Shown one piece after another: positions 17,695 through 26,435 of a DNA stretch of 64,000 nt. The stretch comes from a virus. The translations under genes were made by a program, and so were the position numbers. The notes under the pieces were generated by a model that did not search any database, was not told the DNA's origin, and saw nothing but the letters and a program-made list of their open reading frames with translations. The DNA lies in the IMG/VR virus record IMGVR_UViG_3300005613_000044, positions 1 to 64,000 of that record; one strand, written 5' to 3'. Every line of letters starts with the position of its first letter. Within the stretch, counting starts at the first letter, position 1.

Positions 17695-19158
17695 ATGGCT
17701 GATTTGACGATTCAAAAGGTAAATGAGATTTACCTGAAGATTACAACGGAACCTCATATTGAATATGAGTTAAGAGACCGATTTACTTTTGAGGTTCCTA
17801 ATAAAAAATTCATGCCCCAGTATCGGAGTAAGTATTGGGATGGATTTGTTCATCTTTTTAACATGAAGACTAAAAGAATCTATGTTGGTCTTCTTGATAA
17901 AATTGTAGCTTTTTGTGAGAGTTCGGGATATTCCTATTCTTTTCAAGATAATAAGTTTTATGGTCCTCCATTTGAAGTCAATGAAATGATTTCAATGGAA
18001 GGTGTAAAGGATTATATGCATTCAATTACAGATCTCAAACCAAGAGATTATCAGATTGAAGCTGTTTATGATGCTTTAAGATATAATCGAAAACTTCTTA
18101 TTTCACCAACAGCTTCTGGTAAGTCGTTGATGATTTATTCGATCACAAGATATTTTGTATCCAAAGGTAAAAAGATACTTCTTGTCGTTCCAACAACATC
18201 ACTTGTAGAACAGATGTTTAAGGATTTCCAAGATTATGGATGGGATGCGGAAAATTATTGTCACAGAATTTATGCGGGTAGAGAAAGAATTAATACGAAT
18301 GAAGTGACAATCACAACTTGGCAGTCTGTTTATAAGTTAGATAGAAATTTCTTTGAAGAGTATGATGTAGTCATTGGTGATGAAGCACACTTGTTCAAAA
18401 GTAAGTCTCTTATCGGTATTATGGACAAGTTAGATCATGCAAAGTATAGATATGGGTTCACAGGAACTTTAGACGGCACACAGACCCATAAATGGGTCTT
18501 AGAGGGATTGTTTGGGCCATCATACAAAGTTACTCAAACTAAGAAGTTAATTGATGAGGGTCACTTAGCTACTTTAGATATTCAATGTTTAATTCTCAAA
18601 CACAAACCACAGAAGTTTGAAACTTATGAGGATGAGATTAAATATCTTATCAGTCATGAAAATAGAAACAAATTCATTTCAAATTTATCTGTTGATTTGA
18701 AGGGAAATACTCTTGTTCTTTATACGAGAGTAGAAACTCATGGAGCTATTCTTTATGAGATGATAAATAAAAAAGTATCTGATAAAAGAAAAGTCTTCTT
18801 CATCCATGGCGGTGTAGATGCAGAAGACAGGGAATTGGTTAGAAAAATTACTGAAAATGAAAAAGATGCTATCATTGTTGCATCTTTTGGGACATTTAGT
18901 ACTGGTATTAATATTAAAAACTTACATAATGTAATATTTGCCTCTCCATCAAAATCTAGAGTAAGAAATTTACAAAGTATTGGTAGAGTCCTAAGAAAAG
19001 GCAAAGATAAAGTGAAAGCAAAACTTTATGATATTGCTGATGATATTACTATTGGATCAAGAAAGAATTATACATTAAATCATTTTATTGAAAGAATTAA
19101 AATTTATGTTTCAGAACAATTTAACTATGACATTGTATCAATCAATTTAAAAGAATAG
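17695..19158 (+). CDS. uvsW: UvsW RNA-DNA / recombination helicase
   Basis: SF2 helicase, 487 aa (T4: 503). It has Q-like PRDYQIEAV near residue 117, Walker A SPTASGKS near 136, the DEAH box GDEAHLF near 230, motif III FTGTL, and C-terminal motif VI SIGRVLRKG near residue 428. It resolves R-loops and branched recombination intermediates and shuts off early replication origins. Only the in-frame ATG at 17695 fits; the ATG at 17691 is out of frame. Confidence 0.95.
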   Translation: MADLTIQKVNEIYLKITTEPHIEYELRDRFTFEVPNKKFMPQYRSKYWDGFVHLFNMKTKRIYVGLLDKIVAFCESSGYSYSFQDNKFYGPPFEVNEMISMEGVKDYMHSITDLKPRDYQIEAVYDALRYNRKLLISPTASGKSLMIYSITRYFVSKGKKILLVVPTTSLVEQMFKDFQDYGWDAENYCHRIYAGRERINTNEVTITTWQSVYKLDRNFFEEYDVVIGDEAHLFKSKSLIGIMDKLDHAKYRYGFTGTLDGTQTHKWVLEGLFGPSYKVTQTKKLIDEGHLATLDIQCLILKHKPQKFETYEDEIKYLISHENRNKFISNLSVDLKGNTLVLYTRVETHGAILYEMINKKVSDKRKVFFIHGGVDAEDRELVRKITENEKDAIIVASFGTFSTGINIKNLHNVIFASPSKSRVRNLQSIGRVLRKGKDKVKAKLYDIADDITIGSRKNYTLNHFIERIKIYVSEQFNYDIVSINLKE

Positions 19159-19169
19159 GAGGAGTTTGT

Positions 19170-19556
19170 ATGATTGAAGATGACTTTTATGCAACAATTA
19201 AACTAAAATGTGGTGATGAAATATTCTGTAAAGTAGCTGCTTCTGAAGAAGATAATAGAACAATGTTGATTATTTCAAATCCTATTATGATGGAAGAAAT
19301 TTCAATCAGAGGTCAAGTAACAGGATATAAATTTGAACCATGGTTAAAAACTTCTAAAGAAGACATGTTTATCATTAATATGGATGATGTCTTAACATTA
19401 TCTGAATCTAACGATATTGATATGATTCTCTATTACCAGGATTATATTCGCAAAGTAAATAAAAATAATTGTTCTAAACCAAGTAGAAAGATGGGGTATC
19501 TTGGTAGTGTCAATGAAACTAAAGAAGTCTTAGAGAAACTCTTTAATAAAAGCTAA
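19170..19556 (+). CDS. Sm-like (LSm-fold) protein, paralogue A (128 aa)
   Basis: Starts after a strong AGGAGGAG site. IKLKCGDEIFCKV (residues 10-22), then ISNPIMME, then YKFEPWL and MFIINMDDVLTL follow the pattern L..G-[DE]-E-[IV] / NP / PW / I...I shared with the products at 30587, 32785 and 33092. This fits the Sm-like fold described for a protein of putative cyanophage origin. Likely an oligomeric nucleic-acid-binding protein; partner unknown. A charged tail after residue 95 is unique to this copy. Confidence 0.65.
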   Translation: MIEDDFYATIKLKCGDEIFCKVAASEEDNRTMLIISNPIMMEEISIRGQVTGYKFEPWLKTSKEDMFIINMDDVLTLSESNDIDMILYYQDYIRKVNKNNCSKPSRKMGYLGSVNETKEVLEKLFNKS

Positions 19557-19616
19557 AGCCATCCCTTCAAACCAGACAAAGGTATTCTACTCATATTTTA
19601 AGTATCTGTCAAATAC

Positions 19617-19645
19617 TTGATAAGTATCAATATATCTGTTATACT
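19617..19645 (+). promoter_or_regulatory. Sigma70-type promoter before gp55
   Basis: TTGATA (19617-19622), 17-base spacer, TATACT (19640-19645). An imperfect AAGTAT/ATACTT inverted repeat lies just upstream. It is placed 24 bases before the first possible start of the late sigma factor, consistent with early or middle expression by host polymerase. Confidence 0.7.
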
Positions 19646-19669
19646 GATGTCAAGATATAAAACTATATT

Positions 19670-20176
19670 ATGGTAACCAATACAACTTCATATTCAAAAA
19701 TGGCTCGACCAAAGAAATCCGAACACTACGTTAATAATAAAGATTTTTTAAATGCACTTGAGAATTATTTTGCAGAGATTGAAAGAGCTAAATTAAATGA
19801 TAAACCGAAACCTCCAATTCCAAGATACATTGGTGAGTGTTTTCTAAAGATTGCAAATCATCTTTCATATAAACCAAATTTTGTGAACTATATGTTTAAA
19901 GATGATATGATTTGTGATGGTATTGAAAATTGTGTGAGATATATTCATAATTTTAATCCAGAGAAATCTAAAAATCCTTTTGCATATTTTACTCAAATTA
20001 TCTACTATGCATTTCTGAGAAGAATCTCTCAGGAGAAAAAACAACTTGAGATTAAGAATAAAATCCTTGAGAAGACTGGATTTGATGAAGTCTTCGATTC
20101 TAATGATCTTGACAGTGATAACTACTCCGATTATAATTCAATCAAAGATGCAGTACACACTAAGCTTAGATACTAA
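19670..20176 (+). CDS. gp55: Late transcription sigma factor gp55
   Basis: Sigma70-like subunit that directs host RNA polymerase to late octamers. 168 aa from the first ATG; the second ATG at 19700 (MARPKKSEHYVNNKDF) is a good alternative because cyanophage gp55 typically starts there. ENCVRYIHNFNPEKSKNPFAYFTQIIYYAFLRRI (given here as a region, residues about 82-115) is the sigma region 2 core. I do not see a clear hydrophobic sliding-clamp-binding motif at the C-terminus as in T4 gp55. Confidence 0.92.
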   Translation: MVTNTTSYSKMARPKKSEHYVNNKDFLNALENYFAEIERAKLNDKPKPPIPRYIGECFLKIANHLSYKPNFVNYMFKDDMICDGIENCVRYIHNFNPEKSKNPFAYFTQIIYYAFLRRISQEKKQLEIKNKILEKTGFDEVFDSNDLDSDNYSDYNSIKDAVHTKLRY

Positions 20177-20532
20177 TGATTGGAAATCTTGATCCTGAAG
20201 AACGTGTTATGAATGATATTCCTAAACATGATTGGACAAAAAACGAAGATGAGTTTTTTGCTTGGGAAGACAATGGAATTATGGATCGCATTCAAGATTA
20301 CCTTGAAGATCTTGGTTGGGAAGCATCTGATAAGATTGATGTAGAGATTGGTGGAACTCAAGTTTCGGGTATTGATGTTGGTGAAGAATATAATAAAAAG
20401 TGGCAATCACCAATTGGAACTCGTAAGTATAATAAAGACTCCTTTATTGTCATTAAAAATCAATCCCGTAGAGATTTGACTAAATCTCAACCAATGAAAG
20501 AATTCAAACCAAAGCATACAGATGCTCCATAA
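20176..20532 (+). CDS. Conserved cyanophage hypothetical protein (118 aa)
   Basis: The ATG overlaps the gp55 stop (TAATG), so it is probably coupled to gp55. Acidic N-terminal half, basic C-terminal tail, two Trp-containing turns (KHDWTKNEDEFFAWED; EDLGWEAS). No known family. A transcription-associated role is only a guess from its coupling to the late sigma factor. Confidence 0.65.
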   Translation: MIGNLDPEERVMNDIPKHDWTKNEDEFFAWEDNGIMDRIQDYLEDLGWEASDKIDVEIGGTQVSGIDVGEEYNKKWQSPIGTRKYNKDSFIVIKNQSRRDLTKSQPMKEFKPKHTDAP

Positions 20533-20572
20533 TGTGCTATAATTATATATAATATAGACACTATGGTGCTGT

Positions 20573-21100
20573 ATGGCTAATCAATATCCTGCTGAAAGTA
20601 AAAAGAACAGAGACCAAGCAATATCAGGGGGGAAGAAGAGATACCTCTCTGCCACTCCATGTAAGAAATGTGGAACATATGAGAGGTATGTTTCAACTTA
20701 TGGTTGCTGTAAGTGTGTGGTGGAAGCAGGATTAAAGAAACTTGCTGATAAGGAGTTGATGGCACCTTATAGAACAAAGGAGAATCAAGCAAAGAAACAA
20801 AAAGCCTGGAGGGAAAAGAACTACGAAAAGTTTCAGCAACAGTGGTTGAGATATCCAGAAAAGAGTAATGCCAGAGCCGCCAAGAGAAGGGCCGCAGTAA
20901 GAAATCAAACACCAGATTTGACTGAAGAACAAGTCAAACAAATATTGACAATATATGAAGAGTGTAGTAGAATTTCTGTTGAAACTGATATCCCTCACGA
21001 AGTGGACCACATTATTCCTATTTGTAAAGGTGGATTACACCATCCAGACAACCTACAAATTTTGACTATGAAAGAAAACCGTGAGAAGGGTGGAAAGTGA
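20573..21100 (+). CDS. HNH endonuclease with N-terminal zinc knuckle (175 aa)
   Basis: The C-terminal HEVDHIIPICKGGLHHPDNL (residues 138-157) followed by Q and KENREKGG is a textbook HNH motif (His-Asn-His with DH.IP). Near residue 30 lie CKKCG and CCKC, a zinc-binding module as in phage Endo VII-like/HNH nucleases. It sits between gp55 and the gp47/gp46 pair and overlaps gp47 by four bases, a typical intruder position for a free-standing homing endonuclease. Confidence 0.8.
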   Translation: MANQYPAESKKNRDQAISGGKKRYLSATPCKKCGTYERYVSTYGCCKCVVEAGLKKLADKELMAPYRTKENQAKKQKAWREKNYEKFQQQWLRYPEKSNARAAKRRAAVRNQTPDLTEEQVKQILTIYEECSRISVETDIPHEVDHIIPICKGGLHHPDNLQILTMKENREKGGK

Positions 21101-22143
21101 AGATAGGAATTATCAGCGACACACATTTCGGGGCTAGAAAGGGTTCTAAACTCTTTCATGATTATTTTGAGGAGTTTTATAAAAATATTTTCTTCCCAAC
21201 TCTAGATGAACAAGGTATTGATACTGTAGTTCATATGGGTGATGCTTTTGATAGTAGGAAAGGTATTGAATTTAAATCTCTTGACTGGTCAAAAAGAGTT
21301 GTTTTTAATCCTCTCAAACAAAGAGGAATTCAAGTTCACTTGATGGTTGGTAATCACGATGCCTACTATAAGAACACAAATGAAATTAATGCAATAAACC
21401 TTCTACTTAAAGAGTATGATAATGTTAAAGTCTACTCTTCTGCAACGGAAGTTGAACTTGGAAATCTGAAAACACTTTTTATTCCTTGGATTAATGAACA
21501 AAATCAAAATCAAACTGAAAAACTTATTCAAAAGACATCTTGCAAGTGTGCGATGGGGCACCTTGAGCTCCAGGGATTTAGAATTAATAAACAAATCACC
21601 ATGGATCATGGTATGGAGAGCAAACTATTTGACAAGTTCACCAAAGTCTTCAGCGGTCACTATCACACTAGATCGGACAACGGAAAAATATTCTACTTAG
21701 GAAATCCTTATGAGATTTATTGGACTGATGTGAATGATCTAAGAGGATTTACTATTTTTGATACAGAAACTCTAGAACATTATCCGGTAAATAATCCTTA
21801 TCGTATCTTTTACAATATCTATTACGAAGATCAAGATTATCAAATATTCGATACTTCAGAATATAAGAATAAAATTGTCAAACTTATTGTTCGTAAGAAG
21901 AGTGATATTAAAAAGTTTGAAAAGTTTATTGATAAACTTTATTCTTCCGGAATTGCTGATTTAAAGGTTGTAGAAAATTTTGACTTTTCTTCTCTTACTG
22001 AAGAACAAAGTGAAGTTTTTGAATCCGAAGATACACTTTCTATTCTTGATAGATATATACAAGAGGCTGATACTGAACTCGATAAATCCAACATCCAGTC
22101 AATTATCAGAGAAATTTATCAAGAAGCATGTGAATTAGGGTAA
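21097..22143 (+). CDS. gp47: Recombination nuclease subunit gp47 (SbcD/Mre11-like)
   Basis: Calcineurin-type phosphoesterase, 348 aa (T4: 339): ISDTHFGAR near the start, HMGDAFDSR near residue 46, VGNHDAYY near 87, GHLELQGF near 153, SGHYHTRSD near 187. With gp46 it resects DNA ends for recombination-dependent replication and degrades host DNA. It uses a GTG start overlapping the HNH stop (GTGA), which suggests the HNH gene was fitted exactly against it. Confidence 0.93.
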   Translation: MKIGIISDTHFGARKGSKLFHDYFEEFYKNIFFPTLDEQGIDTVVHMGDAFDSRKGIEFKSLDWSKRVVFNPLKQRGIQVHLMVGNHDAYYKNTNEINAINLLLKEYDNVKVYSSATEVELGNLKTLFIPWINEQNQNQTEKLIQKTSCKCAMGHLELQGFRINKQITMDHGMESKLFDKFTKVFSGHYHTRSDNGKIFYLGNPYEIYWTDVNDLRGFTIFDTETLEHYPVNNPYRIFYNIYYEDQDYQIFDTSEYKNKIVKLIVRKKSDIKKFEKFIDKLYSSGIADLKVVENFDFSSLTEEQSEVFESEDTLSILDRYIQEADTELDKSNIQSIIREIYQEACELG

Positions 22144-22421
22144 TGTATATTATTACAGTTGCTGGTAAAGAAAAGAAGGGGGCTTATTCTCTTATCGATG
22201 AGGATAACGAAGAAGTTCTTTTTATTTTTGAAGAAGAAGATGATGCTACCAGATATGTAATGCAACTGGAAGATATGGGTTATCCTAAAATGAAAGTTCT
22301 TGAAATTGAAGATGAAGTAATGATAAAAACTTGTGAAATACATGGGCACAGATATACTGTTATAACTTCTAATGACATTGTAATTCCTCCTGATACTGAC
22401 ACCTCTCATGATTACATTTAA
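22143..22421 (+). CDS. DUF3110-like protein (92 aa) between gp47 and gp46
   Basis: FEEEDDATRYVMQLEDMGYP (residues 29-48) is the core of DUF3110, a small family otherwise known from cyanobacteria. Function is unknown. It overlaps both neighbours (TAATG with gp47, 14 bases with gp46), so it is translated with the nuclease pair. Presence fits acquisition from a cyanobacterial host. Confidence 0.7.
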   Translation: MYIITVAGKEKKGAYSLIDEDNEEVLFIFEEEDDATRYVMQLEDMGYPKMKVLEIEDEVMIKTCEIHGHRYTVITSNDIVIPPDTDTSHDYI

Positions 22422-24144
22422 AAATATTCGTTGGCGTAATTTTCTTTCTACCGGAAATCAATTTACTAAAGTATCTCTGGATAAAACTTCTACAACTCTT
22501 ATTATCGGAACAAATGGAGCTGGCAAGTCAACTATTCTTGATGCATTGACCTTTTCTTTGTATGGAAAGTCATTTCGTAAGATTAATAAAAATCAACTTA
22601 TCAATACTACCAATGAGAAGAATTGTTTGGTAGAAATTGAATTTGATTTGAATGGAACTGAGTGGAAAATTGAGAGAGGAATTAAGCCTAATATTTTTAA
22701 AATTCATAGAGATGGTGAAGAGTTAGATCAATCACACTCTGCCATTGATCAACAAAAGTGGTTGGAACAGAATGTCTTAAAGATGAACTATAAAAGTTTT
22801 ACTCAAATTGTAATTCTTGGTTCTTCCACTTTTGTTCCTTTTATGCAACTTCCTGTTTCGAGTAGAAGAGAAGTTGTGGAAGATCTTTTGGATATTAAGA
22901 TTTTTTCATCGATGAATACTCTCATCAAGGAAAAGATTCGAACAATTCGAGATGAAATTAAAACCTTTGAATTAAAAAAAGAATCACTTAAAGATAAAGT
23001 TGAAATGCAAAAAAACTTTATTGATGAGATTCTGAGTGAAGGTAAGAAGAATATTGAGGAAAAGTGTCAAGTTATTAGTGATCTCAATGTAGAAATTGAA
23101 AAGTATACACAAGATAATGATCATCTTCGTGAAGAGGTAGATACTCAATCATCAATTGTCAGTGAGTTTGAAAATGCTTCTTCTAAATTAAAGGAGTATG
23201 GGAATTGTAAAGGTAAAATCACCCAAAAAATCAGTAATATTGTAAAAGAACACAAATTTTTTACTGAAAACACTGTCTGCCCTACCTGTGATCAAGATAT
23301 CGAAGAATCATTCCGTGTAAATAGAATTAAGGACTCTCAAGATAAAGCACAAGAATTGCAGAAGGGATTTCAAGAACTTCAAGAAGCAATTAAAAAGGAA
23401 GAGTTGAGAGAGTCAAAATTTAATACTATTTCGGGAGTTATTCGAAATTTACTTAATGACGTTAATCAAAACAATACTAACATCTCTGGATGTCAGAAAC
23501 AAATCAAGAGACTGGAATCGGAAATTCAAACTACTGCCAGCAGACTTGAAAATAGAAATTCTGAACATGAGAAGCTAGAGTCTTTCAGAGAAAAGTTGGA
23601 AGATACTTATCAACAACTTGCTGATTTAAAGGAAAAAATTTCATATTATGATTTTTCTTACAATCTTCTGAAAGATGGCGGAGTAAAATCTTTAATCGTC
23701 AAAAAGTATCTTCCACTGATTAATCAATCGGTGAACAAGTATCTCCAGTTAATGGATTTTTATATTAATTTTAAACTCGATGATGAGTTTAATGAAACAA
23801 TTGAATCTCCAATTCATGAAGACTTTTCATATTCTTCTTTTTCTGAAGGAGAGAAAATGAGAATTGATTTAGCTCTTCTTTTTACTTGGAGAGAGATTGC
23901 AAGATTTAAAAATTCTGTCAATACAAATCTTTTGATTATGGATGAAGTTTTTGATTCTTCCCTTGATGGATTTGGAACTGAAGAATTCTTAAAAATCATT
24001 AGATATGTGATTAAAGATGCTAACATCTTTGTCATTTCTCATAAAAATGGTCTTGAAGATAAGTTTGATGATGTAATAAAATTTGAAAAAGTCAAAGGAT
24101 TCTCAAGGATGGTGACAGAAGATGGTTCTCAAGTGGACACATGA
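22408..24144 (+). CDS. gp46: Recombination ATPase subunit gp46 (SbcC/Rad50-like)
   Basis: SMC-type ATPase, 578 aa (T4: 560). Walker A GTNGAGKST near residue 35; two coiled-coil arms (about 165-280 and 300-410) around a zinc hook CPTC near residue 290; ABC signature FSEGEKMRID near 478; Walker B LLIMDEVFD near 511. It is the partner of gp47. The gene order 47-(small ORF)-46 resembles T4, where 46 and 47 are also separated by a small gene. Confidence 0.95.
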   Translation: MITFKNIRWRNFLSTGNQFTKVSLDKTSTTLIIGTNGAGKSTILDALTFSLYGKSFRKINKNQLINTTNEKNCLVEIEFDLNGTEWKIERGIKPNIFKIHRDGEELDQSHSAIDQQKWLEQNVLKMNYKSFTQIVILGSSTFVPFMQLPVSSRREVVEDLLDIKIFSSMNTLIKEKIRTIRDEIKTFELKKESLKDKVEMQKNFIDEILSEGKKNIEEKCQVISDLNVEIEKYTQDNDHLREEVDTQSSIVSEFENASSKLKEYGNCKGKITQKISNIVKEHKFFTENTVCPTCDQDIEESFRVNRIKDSQDKAQELQKGFQELQEAIKKEELRESKFNTISGVIRNLLNDVNQNNTNISGCQKQIKRLESEIQTTASRLENRNSEHEKLESFREKLEDTYQQLADLKEKISYYDFSYNLLKDGGVKSLIVKKYLPLINQSVNKYLQLMDFYINFKLDDEFNETIESPIHEDFSYSSFSEGEKMRIDLALLFTWREIARFKNSVNTNLLIMDEVFDSSLDGFGTEEFLKIIRYVIKDANIFVISHKNGLEDKFDDVIKFEKVKGFSRMVTEDGSQVDT

Positions 24145-24191
24145 AAAACTGTCACTGGTAACTCCCAGCAGGATCTGAAGTTTGGTATTAT

Positions 24192-24216
24192 ATGGGTAAC
24201 GGAGAAAACTACCCAT
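24192..24216 (+). promoter_or_regulatory. Hairpin over the ribosome-binding site and start codon
   Basis: ATGGGTA (24192-24198) pairs perfectly with TACCCAT (24210-24216). The loop ACGGAGAAAAC holds the GGAG site, and the first two bases of the start ATG (24215-24217) are in the 3' arm. This could limit or time translation of the metalloprotease-VWA gene. Confidence 0.5.
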
Positions 24217-26350
24217 GCCGATCAATTACGAAATCAAGTCCCAGCTGGCTAAACTTCTTGCAACTGAAGATCTAATTGTAGAAAATCGTAATGTTGAAAC
24301 GGCACAGTTTGATGTTGAACGTCGTATTTTGACTCTTCCTATGTGGAAACGAGCCAGTAATGATGTTTATGATATGCTTGTAGGTCATGAAGTTGGTCAT
24401 GCACTTTACACCCCCAATGACTGGTCTTTTGAGGGTAAGATTCCTAAACAGTTTGTCAATGTGACCGAAGATGCTCGTATTGAGAAACTGATGAAACGTC
24501 GGTATTCTGGTATCTCAAAAACCTTTTATAGGGGTTATGAAGAACTTTCTGAAAAAGATTTCTTTGGTATTGAAGGAGAAGATCTGTCTAAAAAGAATCT
24601 TGCAGATCGTGTAAATCTTTGGTTCAAGATTGGTAACTTTATTGACATTCCTATCCAAAGTGGTGAGGAGATGGAAATTGTCAATATGATTTCTGAATGT
24701 GAAACTTTTTCAGATGCGGTTCTTGCAGCTGAGGTTCTATACAAGTATTGTAAATCGGAACAACAGAAAGTTTCAGATATTGAAACTCCTGACCAAAAAT
24801 CTGGTGAAGGTAAAAGTGGGGATGATATGACCCATGAAGAAATGATTGAGGAAGCGAAAAGGAGAGAGGAAGAGAATTTAGAATCAAGTAGTGGTGGTGA
24901 TAATAATTCAAATGTAGACAGTTCCAATGACATTGATAGTGAACCAGAGGTTGAAACTGATAGCACTTTTAGTGATGGTGTTCAGGAACTGAACGGAAAT
25001 GAAAGTTCTAATGAGTCGGTTTATTTTGAAGTTCCTAAAGTGAATCTTGGAGAAATTGTAATTTCTAACAATAAAGTTTATTCTGAATTACATGATTTCT
25101 TTATCGACCAGACAACTTCTAAAGAATATTGGGATTCATATTTTGAAGAATATCGTTGGTCTAAACCTGTAGATTATAGTCTTTCTGATAATGACTATAA
25201 AAAATTCAAATCTTCTGCTCAAAAAGAAGTGAATTACTTGGTGAAAGAATTTGAATCCAAAAAATCTGCAGATTCTTATTCACGAGCTACGACTTCAAGA
25301 ACTGGTGTTTTGGATTGTTCTAAACTTCATACTTATAAGTATAATGAAGATTTATTCAAGAAAGTTACTACTCTTGCTGATGGTAAAAATCATGGATTGA
25401 TTTTTATTCTTGATTGGTCTGGTTCAATGTCAAATACTCTTCTTGATACTGTTAAACAACTCTACAATCTGATTATTTTTTGTAATAAAGTAAAAATTCC
25501 CTTTGATGTTTATGCTTTTACTAATAATTACATCGACAAAAATTGCTCAAGGTATAATAAAAAATGGAAAGACATCACCTATCAGGAGTTTGGTGAATAT
25601 AAGTTGAATATTGGTAGAGATGTAAATCTTATTCATTTTTTCACTAGTGATGTGAGAAAGAGTGAACTTGAAAAACAGATGATTTATTTTTGGAGATTGG
25701 CTTACTCTAATTCTGGTATGGGTTACTATGACGTTCCTTCAAATTATTCTCTAAGTGGAACTCCTTTGAACGAATCTATTATTTGTCTTCATGAGATTAT
25801 TCCTCAATTTCAAAAGAAGAATAAAGTTCAAAAAGTTCAATGTATTATTTTGACAGATGGGGAAGCTAATTCTGTTCCGATTTTTAGTCCCTATACTTAT
25901 AATGGTGTTACGGAAATTGGAAATCATTATCCCAGAACAGGAAGTTATCTTCGAAATCGAAAGACTGGACATACTTATCGGATTGAATATGAATTCTATA
26001 AGTTTACTGAAGTTTTATTGAAAGATTTGAAACAGAAATTTCCACAGGTAAATTTTATTGGAATTCGTATTCTTACAAATAGTGAATTTAGTAAATTTGT
26101 TCATAGGTATGAATCTTGTATTGGTGAAGATAAATATAAAAAAATGAAAAAAGAAAAATTCTGTAACATTAAAAATTCTGGATATACTTCTTACTTTGGT
26201 ATGTTAAATTCTTCTTTGAATGTTGATACGAATTTTGATGTTGAAGATGGAGCTTCTAAATCAAAAATCAAGTCAGCTTTTATCAAGAATTTGAAGTCTA
26301 AATCAATGAACAAAAAGGTTCTAAATCAGTTCGTCGATCTGATCTGTTGA
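24215..26350 (+). CDS. Metalloprotease-VWA protein, CobT-like (711 aa)
   Basis: The N-terminal part has a zincin motif HEVGH (residues 58-62). The middle (about 190-270) is a low-complexity acidic/Ser-Asn linker. The C-terminal half is a von Willebrand A domain with a MIDAS DWSGSMS near residue 400 and TDGEAN near 547. CobT of the aerobic cobaltochelatase has the same acidic-linker-plus-VWA plan and works with CobS; a CobS-like gene follows here. The HExxH part also suggests a peptidase. Cobalt chelation, virion assembly and proteolysis all remain possible. Confidence 0.75.
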   Translation: MPINYEIKSQLAKLLATEDLIVENRNVETAQFDVERRILTLPMWKRASNDVYDMLVGHEVGHALYTPNDWSFEGKIPKQFVNVTEDARIEKLMKRRYSGISKTFYRGYEELSEKDFFGIEGEDLSKKNLADRVNLWFKIGNFIDIPIQSGEEMEIVNMISECETFSDAVLAAEVLYKYCKSEQQKVSDIETPDQKSGEGKSGDDMTHEEMIEEAKRREEENLESSSGGDNNSNVDSSNDIDSEPEVETDSTFSDGVQELNGNESSNESVYFEVPKVNLGEIVISNNKVYSELHDFFIDQTTSKEYWDSYFEEYRWSKPVDYSLSDNDYKKFKSSAQKEVNYLVKEFESKKSADSYSRATTSRTGVLDCSKLHTYKYNEDLFKKVTTLADGKNHGLIFILDWSGSMSNTLLDTVKQLYNLIIFCNKVKIPFDVYAFTNNYIDKNCSRYNKKWKDITYQEFGEYKLNIGRDVNLIHFFTSDVRKSELEKQMIYFWRLAYSNSGMGYYDVPSNYSLSGTPLNESIICLHEIIPQFQKKNKVQKVQCIILTDGEANSVPIFSPYTYNGVTEIGNHYPRTGSYLRNRKTGHTYRIEYEFYKFTEVLLKDLKQKFPQVNFIGIRILTNSEFSKFVHRYESCIGEDKYKKMKKEKFCNIKNSGYTSYFGMLNSSLNVDTNFDVEDGASKSKIKSAFIKNLKSKSMNKKVLNQFVDLIC

Positions 26351-26355
26351 TCACT

Positions 26356-26405
26356 TTGACAAGTGTCATAGGAGGAAGATCCATCTCCCTCCTCTAGGTT
26401 ATAAT
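26356..26405 (+). promoter_or_regulatory. Intergenic regulatory stretch before cobS
   Basis: Holds TGACA-AG-TGTCA (26357-26368), a hairpin AGGAGG/CCTCCT (26370-26393) and a TATAAT box (26400-26405). No -35 at proper spacing is seen: TTGACA at 26356 is 38 bases away. The hairpin has no T run, so it is not a clear terminator. A weak promoter or attenuator is possible. Confidence 0.35.
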
Positions 26406-26435
26406 ATACTTGTAGGACAAAACCACTACTTCATC

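Noticed and set aside
24535-24966. 143-aa ORF on the - strand
   Set aside because: Lies fully antisense to the metalloprotease-VWA gene; Ser-rich low-complexity translation mirrors the acidic linker on the + strand; no ribosome-binding site or neighbours on that strand.
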